A stretch of 64,000 nucleotides of DNA, from NCBI GenBank assembly GCA_019636215.1, contig JAHBXZ010000001.1, forward strand, positions 381,694 through 445,693. Direction: 5' to 3'. Below, piece after piece: positions 18,191-24,824 of this stretch. Origin of the DNA: Planctomycetota bacterium (GTDB lineage: Bacteria; Planctomycetota; UBA8742; UBA2392). How positions within the stretch are numbered: position 1 is the stretch's first letter; every line of letters starts with the position of its first letter. Below the pieces are notes generated by a model. The model had not been told where the DNA came from, made no database searches, and was given only the letters and a program-made list of their open reading frames with translations. The position numbers were made by a program, and so were the translations under genes.

Positions 18191-18727
18191 ATGAAGTTGC
18201 TGTTACTACTTGTGGCGCTGGCATTGACCGCGCCTGCCTACTGCCAAGTTCAGTTTGTCACGACCAACCTGCCCGACGTAGAGGTCGGCCAGAGCTACGA
18301 CAAGCAAATCGTCGTCAGCGGAGCGACGGGTACACCGACGTTCGGGTTGGGGTTTGGGGCCATGCCGGAGGGCCTCAGTATTGACGCCAATGGCCGCATC
18401 ACCGGAGTGGCCGACCATACCGTGGGGCCTCCGCTAGGAACCTCGACAAGCCCCAACAACGCGAACGGCAGCCGGACTTACAGTTTTCAAGTGAACTGCG
18501 TGGACGGTAGCACGCTTATCCAGCGGTACTACGGCATCACACTCTGGGCGGCTGGAGCCATGCCCAGTGGTGGCGGTGGAGGCTCAAGTTCGGACAGCGG
18601 AGGTTGCTCGACCGGTGCGTCGGATGGCGATCACTTCCTCTGGCTCATAGGCGTGCTGGCAGTCGTCAGCTTTGTCCGGCGGCGAACATGGGATGGCACA
18701 GCGTTGGTTCGCTGGAGAAGCCCATGA
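18191..18727 (+). CDS. Exported protein with putative Ig domain and Cys-containing C-terminal anchor
   Basis: A 178-residue exported protein. A signal peptide (MKLLLLLVALALTAPAYC) leads into one beta-sandwich domain resembling putative Ig (He_PIG) repeats (LPDVEVGQSYDKQI, GLSIDANGRITGVAD). A Gly/Ser-rich linker, the motif GGCSTG, a hydrophobic helix (FLWLIGVLAVVSFV) and RRR follow. The same tail occurs on exported proteins of the chromosome in this window, so the product is probably processed by the host's sorting machinery. GGAGGGG precedes the ATG. Its stop overlaps the next start (ATGA). No enzymatic motif is seen; a surface or adhesion role is inferred. Confidence 0.8.
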   Translation: MKLLLLLVALALTAPAYCQVQFVTTNLPDVEVGQSYDKQIVVSGATGTPTFGLGFGAMPEGLSIDANGRITGVADHTVGPPLGTSTSPNNANGSRTYSFQVNCVDGSTLIQRYYGITLWAAGAMPSGGGGGSSSDSGGCSTGASDGDHFLWLIGVLAVVSFVRRRTWDGTALVRWRSP

Positions 18728-19860
18728 ACGTGCACGTACTCCGCTGCCCCAACTGCGGGGCCGAGCTTGATGTCGTTGAAGGTGCTCGGGCGATCCGTTG
18801 CCGGTTTTGCGGCGCGAAATGCCGCGTGGAGGGGTCTGGTGACAGCGCCAAACTCTCACCCGAAGAGGAAGCTGCTTGGAACGAACTGATCGACCAAGTG
18901 AAGGGCCTGGACCTTGACGCCATTGAAGAAAACTTGGCGCAGTTGCAGCAGGCTTATGAAGAGAAGCAGAAGAGCGAGGTTTGGGAGGCTCTTGCCGAGT
19001 CCCTTTCCGGACATGAAGACCTCGATCAACTTGCTCAAACCATCGTCAATGCGGGCAACGGCAAGTTCTTCCTGACCCAACTCGACAAGATGCCGATGAA
19101 GGGCGGGGTCGAGTACAAGGCTGTCCGGCAGGTCATGGATAGACTCGCCACGAAGATTGCAGTCCTCATGGCGAACCGGACGGAGGCCGAGCAAGGGCTC
19201 GTTCAATCAAACTTGCCTGCCCAATCGGTGAAGGTTCGAGCCGCCGAGGAGTTGATCGCAAGAGCGGAACTCGAACAGGCAGCGGCAGGACTTGACCGAA
19301 CCCGAATTGAAACGGGCCACCGCGAAGCGAATCAGAACGTGGCGCTGGTATTGCGACGACAGTACCGCATGTCTCGTGTCTGGGCCGTTGTTGGTTTCCC
19401 ACTTCTGACCGTGTGCGTTGGCGCTGTAGGCTTGGGGCTTGCAGCTTGGAACCCTGCCGACTGGGTGGTGACGGTGGGCCGAGTGCTCTTTTGGGGGTCG
19501 CCTTTCGTAGCTCTGTACTCATCTAGCATGAAGTGGGGGCGAGGTACCGAGGCAGGGCGTAGATTCAATGAACTAGCTCCCTTGTTTGGCCTGCCCCAAG
19601 TCGCCGCAAAGTCGAAGTCGGAGCAAGAAGCCGCCAAGGGATGTACGCATGAAGCGGTTGGTGGATGTGGTTGCCTAGCCTTCTTGGCAGTAGCGATCGG
19701 ATTTGGGGCGGCTCATTACTTCGGCTTCAGCCCTTTCGCGGAAACCACGCCGTCGCCAACTAACGCACCAGCGACCAACGAGCAAACTCGGCCTGCAAGT
19801 GACTCCATAGCCCCATCCGGCTTGCCAGCGGGCGGTGGTACCGCGAACTCGCCTGACTAA
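18724..19860 (+). CDS. Zinc-ribbon, coiled-coil membrane protein of unknown function
   Basis: A 378-residue protein. It opens with a zinc ribbon, CPNCG and CRFCG (residues about 8-32), then a long helical, probably coiled-coil region. Two hydrophobic helices near residues 220-265 (VVGFPLLTVCVGAVGLGLAAW and VLFWGSPFVALYSSS) follow, then a third near residue 315 (GCLAFLAVAIGFGAAHYFGF) and a polar tail. The start overlaps the stop of the exported-protein gene by four bases, implying a functional pair. It is probably an inner-membrane protein with a cytoplasmic zinc-binding head. I do not recognise the family. Confidence 0.75.
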   Translation: MNVHVLRCPNCGAELDVVEGARAIRCRFCGAKCRVEGSGDSAKLSPEEEAAWNELIDQVKGLDLDAIEENLAQLQQAYEEKQKSEVWEALAESLSGHEDLDQLAQTIVNAGNGKFFLTQLDKMPMKGGVEYKAVRQVMDRLATKIAVLMANRTEAEQGLVQSNLPAQSVKVRAAEELIARAELEQAAAGLDRTRIETGHREANQNVALVLRRQYRMSRVWAVVGFPLLTVCVGAVGLGLAAWNPADWVVTVGRVLFWGSPFVALYSSSMKWGRGTEAGRRFNELAPLFGLPQVAAKSKSEQEAAKGCTHEAVGGCGCLAFLAVAIGFGAAHYFGFSPFAETTPSPTNAPATNEQTRPASDSIAPSGLPAGGGTANSPD

Positions 19861-19878
19861 TCAGGACGTGAATTCTTT

Positions 19879-19910
19879 GCGCCGCAGGGCTGCGCCCTGC
19901 GGCGCGTTTT
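19879..19910 (+). promoter_or_regulatory. Hairpin leader before family member 3
   Basis: A perfect GCGCCGCAGGG-ctgcg-CCCTGCGGCGC stem is followed by GTTTTCATTTGGAGGG and the ATG at 19,925. It has the same plan as the leaders at 17,066-17,088 and 17,495-17,516. As drawn it also works as an intrinsic terminator for the preceding gene. Confidence 0.55.
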
Positions 19911-19924
19911 CATTTGGAGGGTAC

Positions 19925-20275
19925 ATGATTCAAGTTGACCGTGATTATCCCGTGTTGTCGTTGGCACAGCGTATCTGGCGTCGCCGAAAGAGCCTGAAGC
20001 TTTGCGGTGTTGTTCGCGACTTCCACGGCCTCAGTTGGCTGGTGATCGGTCGTATGCGCAATCCAAAGCGGCGCAATGGCTTCTTCCTGTTGGCGGCGGG
20101 GCTCAGGGTGCCGATCGACGTGGCCATCGATCGAAGCAAGGACTTCGAGTTTGTGGACGTGGAGGAGGAGGCTGTGGCCCGCGTTTGGCTTCAATACCGC
20201 TACAGCAAGAACGGTCAGGTTGTGCACAAGGTAAGCCTCATCCTCCCAAACGGTGAGCCAGTTCTTTACGCCTGA
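19925..20275 (+). CDS. Small island protein, member 3 of a three-copy family
   Basis: A 116-residue protein of unknown function. It shares with the product at 17,535 the start MI-x-VD, the Ile/Phe-Trp-Arg helix, SWLVIG, the strand FFLLAAG and the terminal GEPVLYA. Two exported/membrane-protein genes separate it from the other copies. The ATG follows GGAGGG. No signal sequence or catalytic residue pattern is visible. Duplication with retained leaders suggests a dosage or specificity role, for example in counter-defence or regulation, but this is speculation. Confidence 0.75.
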   Translation: MIQVDRDYPVLSLAQRIWRRRKSLKLCGVVRDFHGLSWLVIGRMRNPKRRNGFFLLAAGLRVPIDVAIDRSKDFEFVDVEEEAVARVWLQYRYSKNGQVVHKVSLILPNGEPVLYA

Positions 20276-20370
20276 GCCCCAAGCCTCGCCCGCTGCGCCG
20301 TGCTGGGACGCTGAAGGCGTCCCAGCCAGCGTAATGGGCAACCCTTGGCGCTCACGACAGCTTCGGTGAC

Positions 20371-20589
20371 GTGCAGCAGATCAAGGATGCCGCGCCGTTC
20401 CGAAGGATCTTCATCGTGGTGGACGGGGGCAATGTGCAGGACATCTACGGTCCTGCTGACATCGAAGAAGTCGTGATGATCGACCACGACAACGGCGAAG
20501 CCGACGAAGAAACGCGCAGTGAGAACGAGGAGGCGCAGGCCGTGCTCGGCATGCACCTGAAGGCCGGGCGAATCATCGAACTCTACTAA
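20371..20589 (+). CDS. Small plasmid/integrative-element protein
   Basis: A 72-residue protein of the type found in small-gene blocks of plasmids and integrative elements. The core strand FRRIFIVVDGGNVQDIYG is followed by an acidic tail (DHDNGEADEETRSENEEA). The frame opens with GTG at 20,371 and no strong ribosome site is visible, so the start is uncertain. The next gene begins 11 bases after the stop with AAGGAG overlapping the end, so they are co-transcribed. Function unknown. Confidence 0.65.
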   Translation: MQQIKDAAPFRRIFIVVDGGNVQDIYGPADIEEVVMIDHDNGEADEETRSENEEAQAVLGMHLKAGRIIELY

Positions 20590-20600
20590 GGAGCACAGCC

Positions 20601-20855
20601 ATGCAGACGGCAACACCTGAGCAGTTTGAAGCCTTGCAGGACATCGCGCAGCAGAACGACGGCAGGCTGCGGAGCTACTCCGGGCGCGGCATGTACGGTG
20701 CCCAGTGCTTGGGCATCACGACTGAATATCCGAACAGCGTGATCGAGGACGCCGGAGCCGCAGGCATCAAGGGTGCCCGTCAGGACAGCATGGGCCTCAA
20801 GACCATCGTCTACTGGCCGAAAATCGGCGTGCCCGACTATTTCAAGGAGGACTGA
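20601..20855 (+). CDS. Small hypothetical island protein
   Basis: An 84-residue hydrophilic protein, MQTATPEQFEALQDIAQ onward, with a Gly/Arg-rich segment (LRSYSGRGMYGAQCLG) and an aromatic C-terminus (YWPKIGVPDYFKED). The ATG follows AAGGAGCAC. It lies in a tight plus-strand cluster with genes at 20,371, 20,859, 21,301, 21,738 and 21,922, all probably one transcript. No recognisable domain. Confidence 0.7.
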   Translation: MQTATPEQFEALQDIAQQNDGRLRSYSGRGMYGAQCLGITTEYPNSVIEDAGAAGIKGARQDSMGLKTIVYWPKIGVPDYFKED

Positions 20856-20858
20856 GCC

Positions 20859-21269
20859 GTGGCGAAAAAGATGAAGCGCAAGGGCGGTCAGCGCATCCCG
20901 GTCATTTTCCGCATGTTCAAGTGCAAGGACGCTTACCCCGAGCGTGATTGCATCGCGTTGTTCCCCACGATCTGCGACGACTACACCGGGGTCAAGTGCT
21001 CCAGCTACATCCATATCGGGCAGCACTCTGCCGCTGACCCGTGGCAGGTGATGCAGAACAGCCGCCCTGCCACCAAGCAGGAGTACAAAGAGCTTGCCCG
21101 CGAACTCCGTGATCGCGGCTATCGCTACAAGATCTACCACCGGCAGCAGCCTCAGTGGCGCAAGCTGCGAGAGGAACAGGCGCGGGAAGCCCGCAAGCAG
21201 GTACAGGAAAATCCAGCCGGTCTCCCGTGGTCGCCGGAGGCCCGAGCAGAAGCATTGCGACCGGCGTAA
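20859..21269 (+). CDS. Hypothetical island protein
   Basis: A 136-residue basic protein with a globular N-terminal part (VIFRMFKCKDAYPERDCIALFP) and a charged helical C-terminus (WRKLREEQAREARKQVQE). It starts with GTG three bases after the preceding stop, with AAGGAGG eight bases upstream. Its position and composition match small plasmid/integrative-element genes. Function unknown. Confidence 0.7.
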   Translation: MAKKMKRKGGQRIPVIFRMFKCKDAYPERDCIALFPTICDDYTGVKCSSYIHIGQHSAADPWQVMQNSRPATKQEYKELARELRDRGYRYKIYHRQQPQWRKLREEQAREARKQVQENPAGLPWSPEARAEALRPA

Positions 21270-21300
21270 TTTTTTCTCTCTCACACAGGAGGCAGCGAAC

Positions 21301-21741
21301 ATGGCACTCAATTTCGACTACAGCAAGGTCAAGGACAGCGACCGGCTGTTTGAGTACCGCACCAGCGAGCCGGAGGACAACAATCCGATCGTGGGCAGCG
21401 GCTGGTGGCAGGAGGACGACGGCAGATGGTGCCGGTACCAGCCGTGGTTCGACTCAATCATCATGCTCTCGATGGTTCTGATGCCTGCACCGGGCTGGGG
21501 CATCACGGACAAGAACGTCGAGAAGTTCGTCGAGCGCCTGATGATGTATCAGGCGGTGAACGGCCCGCTGCTCGTGGAGATGGACGCCGAGGGCAAGACG
21601 CAAGGGCGATTCGTGACGCCGGAGCAGGTGCGCAGTCTCGTGGGCCTGAAGATCAACGTCAGCACGGTGCCGGAGAACAGCTTCCGCAAGACGCTCATGC
21701 GCGGCGTGGAACATCTGGCGGACAATCTGCGCAATAAGTGA
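21301..21741 (+). CDS. Hypothetical island protein
   Basis: A 146-residue protein. The N-terminus is acidic and aromatic (NNPIVGSGWWQEDDGRWCRY), followed by a hydrophobic helix (SIIMLSMVLMPAP) and a charged C-terminus. The ATG is preceded by AGGAGG at a suitable distance. The longer frame from 21,094 overlaps the previous gene and is not supported. The last codons overlap the GTG of the next small gene (GTGA). Function unknown. Confidence 0.7.
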   Translation: MALNFDYSKVKDSDRLFEYRTSEPEDNNPIVGSGWWQEDDGRWCRYQPWFDSIIMLSMVLMPAPGWGITDKNVEKFVERLMMYQAVNGPLLVEMDAEGKTQGRFVTPEQVRSLVGLKINVSTVPENSFRKTLMRGVEHLADNLRNK

Positions 21742-21911
21742 TCCAGCAGATCATCACCTACACCGTGCTGGGCATCCGGGACGAGAAGAAATGGAAGAAG
21801 ATGCAGGAGAAAAAGGAGGACACGGCCCGTTCGCTGCTGGGGTCGTGCTCAGACAACTGGGACGAAGTGAAGGAATTCTTGATCGGTACCTTTGGCAGCG
21901 ACGACGAGTAA
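21738..21911 (+). CDS. Very small hypothetical island protein (57 aa)
   Basis: A GTG start overlaps the stop of the preceding gene by four bases (GTGA). The frame runs 57 codons to TAA at 21,909-21,911. The product begins MIQQIITYTVLGIRDEKKW and ends in acidic residues. The stop overlaps the AAGGAG ribosome site of the next gene, so the frame is framed exactly by coupled neighbours, which is the main evidence that it is real. No recognisable domain. Confidence 0.6.
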   Translation: MIQQIITYTVLGIRDEKKWKKMQEKKEDTARSLLGSCSDNWDEVKEFLIGTFGSDDE

Positions 21912-21921
21912 AGGAGAACAC

Positions 21922-22866
21922 ATGCGAAAACGAGTAGCTGCATTGCGCTTCCTGATCGACCGGCACTTTGCCGGTCATTTTGTTGAATTGACCGGCAGCA
22001 AGAAGCCCGCGACGGTCGGGCAGCACCTTCTGGAAAAATTGGCGGCGGCGATGGCCAAGCCGACCAAGCTGCTGACCAGACTGGTCAGAGACGGCCATCT
22101 GGACAGGCAGGTGTCGGCGTTCCGACCACCCCGCAGGCCAGTCCTGCTCAGCTTTCAATGCGAGGACTCCGGACAGCGCGATGCCATCCGGCGGATGCTG
22201 ATTGCGCTGGCGGCTGAACTGGCAGGAGAGTTAGCAGGTCCAGTGATACCCGATGCTTCTACGGTGTTCAGAGCCATCATCGCTGATTGGGTCGATTCTT
22301 CAGGGCAGAGTGAGTCGCAATCGATAGCCAGAAAGCGGCAGCCGGTCGAACGGCTTGGCCACCGCGACGTGACTGACCAGCGTCTAACGCCCGGCCCCGC
22401 ACCGAGCAAAGTCCGAAAGCGCCGTAGGAATAAAAGAAAACTCGCGAAGAAGAAGCCGATCGATTGGTCGAAGGCGCACCCGGAGTTCCCCGACGTGTCA
22501 GCCCAGGCCATTGCATGGAGGCCGGGTCGGCGAGGTCGGCCCCCACACGACGCGCTGCGCAACGGTCGCGGCGAATGGATTCCGCCGCCGGGCTGGCGAG
22601 TCATTCGTGGCCGATGGCACCCCGCAATTGCGGTGGATGGGGAGCAAAGTGCTGAAAGAATGCTGTCGCCTGCTTTGGCGATGGACGAAATTGGAACCGC
22701 TTCGACTGACCCAAGCTACCAGCCCGAGTCCAGTCCTGATCCACGTCCAGAATCATCGTCCAGTTCGCCCCCGGAGCAACCAGCGCCTAGCTTGGACAAG
22801 CCAGCCCGTGGAGACTTGCCGAAGCAAGGCGAAGCTCCTAGCGTGACATCAACCTCCCCTGAATGA
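21922..22866 (+). CDS. Hypothetical basic island protein, possibly DNA-associated
   Basis: A 314-residue protein. The first 110 residues look globular and helical (FLIDRHFAGHFVELTGS, TRLVRDGHLDRQV), the centre is strongly basic (KVRKRRRNKRKLAKKKP), and the tail is Pro/Ser-rich and probably disordered. ATG at 21,922 follows AAGGAGAAC. Its last 151 bases overlap the 3' end of the Rep gene on the opposite strand, so one of the two C-termini may be poorly constrained. The basic stretch suggests nucleic-acid binding, but no named domain is visible. Confidence 0.65.
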   Translation: MRKRVAALRFLIDRHFAGHFVELTGSKKPATVGQHLLEKLAAAMAKPTKLLTRLVRDGHLDRQVSAFRPPRRPVLLSFQCEDSGQRDAIRRMLIALAAELAGELAGPVIPDASTVFRAIIADWVDSSGQSESQSIARKRQPVERLGHRDVTDQRLTPGPAPSKVRKRRRNKRKLAKKKPIDWSKAHPEFPDVSAQAIAWRPGRRGRPPHDALRNGRGEWIPPPGWRVIRGRWHPAIAVDGEQSAERMLSPALAMDEIGTASTDPSYQPESSPDPRPESSSSSPPEQPAPSLDKPARGDLPKQGEAPSVTSTSPE

Positions 22867-24062
22867 GCGTCCAGATCGTCGTCCAGCCCGCTACCGTCTG
22901 GATCGAACCTGTTCAGCAAGCGCAGCAGTCGGGACGCCTCAGGCACCTCGTTCAGACAGAGGTCCGCATAGACTGCTGGCAAACTCTCCAGGATTTCCTT
23001 TTCCCGAGGAACGTGCCTGCGGCCTGCACTCAGGTCTTCGACAGCTTGCAGGTATTTCCCAAAGGGCATACCGGACTTCTGGCCCTTTGGCGTCTTGGAG
23101 TTCTTGCGACGACGCATGAACAGCCGCAGGGGGAGACGGCCATGTCCTTGCTTCCGCCACTGGCGGCTCGCACGAAGTCGGTTGCACTTTCCTTTGGCCG
23201 CAACGAGCATGAACTCGGCGTACTTATTGGCAGGCCAATCGCGCAGCGGAAGCGAAGTGTCGCCGTTGGTCCACTCAGGCTGCTTCGACTCCCGCGAAGA
23301 AGGCCCTGTGAACCGACCGAAAGCGTACTTGAGCATTCGCGTGGCGGCTTCAACCGGAGACTGACCCCAGCGGGTACGCGCGGATTCCCATTCTGGAGCA
23401 GCACCCGAGCGTCCCGTACAGGCTCGAACGGCGCGGTCCCAGCCAGCCTTGAGTGCCCGGAGAGCGTCGTCGAAGGACCGATAGCGCGGTATGCGCTGAG
23501 ACTTGTTCTTGAACACCAGAGCAGCGTGCATGTGAACGCGCCAAGCGTATGAGGTGCTTCGATCGGGCCAATACCGTCGAATCAACTCGATGTGAACGCC
23601 GCCAACGTACCGATGGACAACCCGCTTGAATGCCTTGGCCTTGCCCGCGAACTGTGTCCAGGCTCTCGCCAAGCCATCCAACAGGAATTCAAGGCCGTCC
23701 TCGTCGCGTTGCTCGAAGCTAAGAACGCACCAAGCGACATCTCGTCTCTTCGCTAGCGAATAACGAAGATGCCAGCCAAACCTCGCTGTCTGTCTACGAG
23801 TATCGACGATGTTGCAAGTAGGGCAGCCCTTCCGGCCGCACATCGGCATCGTGACTTGCAGGCCATCGCCGGGGCACGTGAAAACCCACTTTGGACGTAG
23901 GCCGCATTGGCTGATCTTCTGTAGGTTCCGTTCGGCCTTTCCTAGAGCGACCGATTCTACGGGAGACCGACACACGGCCCAGTATGCCGGGTTGCCACAG
24001 TCAGAAGGGCGCTGCAAGGCGGCAAGAACATTGGCGGTGTCCACCAGAAGATGCTGAGGCAT
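22716..24062 (-). CDS. Rolling-circle-type replication initiator (Rep)
   Basis: A putative HUH-type Rep that nicks a double-strand origin through a tyrosine. Seen are a zinc-like cluster CGRKGCPTC, the metal motif RVHMHAAL (His-x-His) after a beta strand, and a downstream Tyr helix TRMLKYAFG of the kind carrying the catalytic Tyr. The C-terminal 150 residues are basic then acidic and overlap the opposite gene. ATG at 24,062 gives 448 residues but has no clear ribosome site; the frame stays open to 24,494, so the true start may lie further upstream. Rep in an integrated element suggests plasmid origin. Confidence 0.7.
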   Translation of the reverse strand: MPQHLLVDTANVLAALQRPSDCGNPAYWAVCRSPVESVALGKAERNLQKISQCGLRPKWVFTCPGDGLQVTMPMCGRKGCPTCNIVDTRRQTARFGWHLRYSLAKRRDVAWCVLSFEQRDEDGLEFLLDGLARAWTQFAGKAKAFKRVVHRYVGGVHIELIRRYWPDRSTSYAWRVHMHAALVFKNKSQRIPRYRSFDDALRALKAGWDRAVRACTGRSGAAPEWESARTRWGQSPVEAATRMLKYAFGRFTGPSSRESKQPEWTNGDTSLPLRDWPANKYAEFMLVAAKGKCNRLRASRQWRKQGHGRLPLRLFMRRRKNSKTPKGQKSGMPFGKYLQAVEDLSAGRRHVPREKEILESLPAVYADLCLNEVPEASRLLRLLNRFDPDGSGLDDDLDAHSGEVDVTLGASPCFGKSPRAGLSKLGAGCSGGELDDDSGRGSGLDSGW

Positions 24063-24578
24063 CAGGAAGGTGGCGCGATGGTAGACGCGAGGTGTAGCCA
24101 GCCGCTTTCGTACCTTTCGCGTCTGTCCTGAATGTTCGCAGGTTTCTTCAACAACGCCGGTGGGACCAGCGAAGCTATGCGCGGCAGCTTGCACTTGACG
24201 AGTCCATCGCCAAGGCACGGGGAAGCAAGTGAACGCGCCCGTAACCAGCGAGGTTGCCAATTGATTTGCATAGCGGGCACGAGGAGGTTCTACGGACGGG
24301 AGAGGAGGGGTAAACCCAAGGCTTATCTTATGTACTGTGTGGGTTCGATCTGGAATGGCACCAGGTCGAGGAGCGGATGAGTCTCTGGCCGTCTCATTCG
24401 GCGCGGAGTCCGGGGGCGCAAGGCGCACGGATGCATCTGACAGTGAGTTGCGAACCGTTCGAGCGTTCTGCACGGACCTCTCGCCTCCAGTCAATGCGAG
24501 CGATCATCCCAACCGGACCACGCAGTTTCATGCGCAAAACGACCATCGGACGGCTGACGATCAGTTCGCGTGCGGAAT

Positions 24579-24598
24579 GCTGTATCAAAGCTGTATCA
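24579..24598. repeat. Pair of direct repeats near the att site, candidate integrase arm sites
   Basis: GCTGTATCA occurs at 24,579-24,587 and 24,590-24,598, 11 bases apart and about 90 bases inside the island from the presumed crossover. Directly repeated arm-type sites at this kind of distance are usual for tyrosine recombinases. The functional assignment is inferred. Confidence 0.45.
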
Positions 24599-24680
24599 GA
24601 GGGAGGGTGTCGGCGGTCAGAGTATGCTCAGAAGCGGCTTTGCTGGCGGCTTTCGCGCACTCTTGTCGCTGTGAAAAATC

Positions 24681-24723
24681 GGGGCTTATGAGTCCCCTGC
24701 TCTAACCGTTGAGCTACAGGCCC
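24681..24723 (-). pseudogene. 5' half of tRNA-Met(CAT), cut in the anticodon stem-loop (att junction)
   Basis: Read on the minus strand from 24,723 this gives acceptor arm GGGCCTG, the D arm GCTC-AACGGTTA-GAGC, then anticodon stem GGGGA, loop CTCATAA (anticodon CAT at 24,690-24,688) and GCCCC. The sequence then departs from any tRNA: there is no T arm and no CAGGCCC acceptor strand within the island end. The retained GGGG/CCCC around the seven-base loop is the inverted-repeat core expected of a tyrosine recombinase crossover in an anticodon loop. The 3' half presumably lies at the other island end. Confidence 0.75.
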
Positions 24724-24824
24724 ATGCCCTTGAGTGTGCCAGCGGTGGCTAACGCGGACAAGCCGCTGAAAGTTGCTGCGGGCGTCTGGCTCGTTGGCAC
24801 AATGCGCGGCCCCCGACCCATCGG

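Larger units (their letters stand above)
1..24723. mobile_element. Integrated genomic island (left end outside the window)
   Basis: Seen: a tyrosine recombinase at the left window edge, a gene train of restriction and defence type, small plasmid-like genes, a rolling-circle-type Rep and, at the right edge, a tRNA-Met cut at its anticodon loop. Beyond 24,723 the genes are typical chromosomal housekeeping genes. Inference: the element entered through the tRNA, and its left junction lies before position 1, so the total size is unknown. No relaxase, type IV secretion or phage structural gene is visible, so if it moves it is more like a mobilisable or plasmid-derived element than a complete ICE or prophage. 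Confidence 0.75.
24063..24824. other. Island right end: attachment region
   Basis: This gene-poor stretch may hold the 5' part of the Rep gene (open to 24,494). It then contains two direct repeats of GCTGTATCA and the cut tRNA, and ends in the upstream region of the first chromosomal gene. No independent gene is supported between 24,495 and 24,824. The short frame across 24,628-24,831 is a translation of the tRNA fragment. Confidence 0.6.

Noticed and set aside
17113..20275. Integron gene cassettes
   Set aside because: The hairpins lie before the genes, and I see no attC-type RYYYAAC/GTTRRRY core sites or integron integrase.
24063..24723. Group I intron in the tRNA anticodon loop
   Set aside because: No 3' exon (T arm or CAGGCCC acceptor strand) was found within the next several hundred bases, so an integration junction explains the break better.
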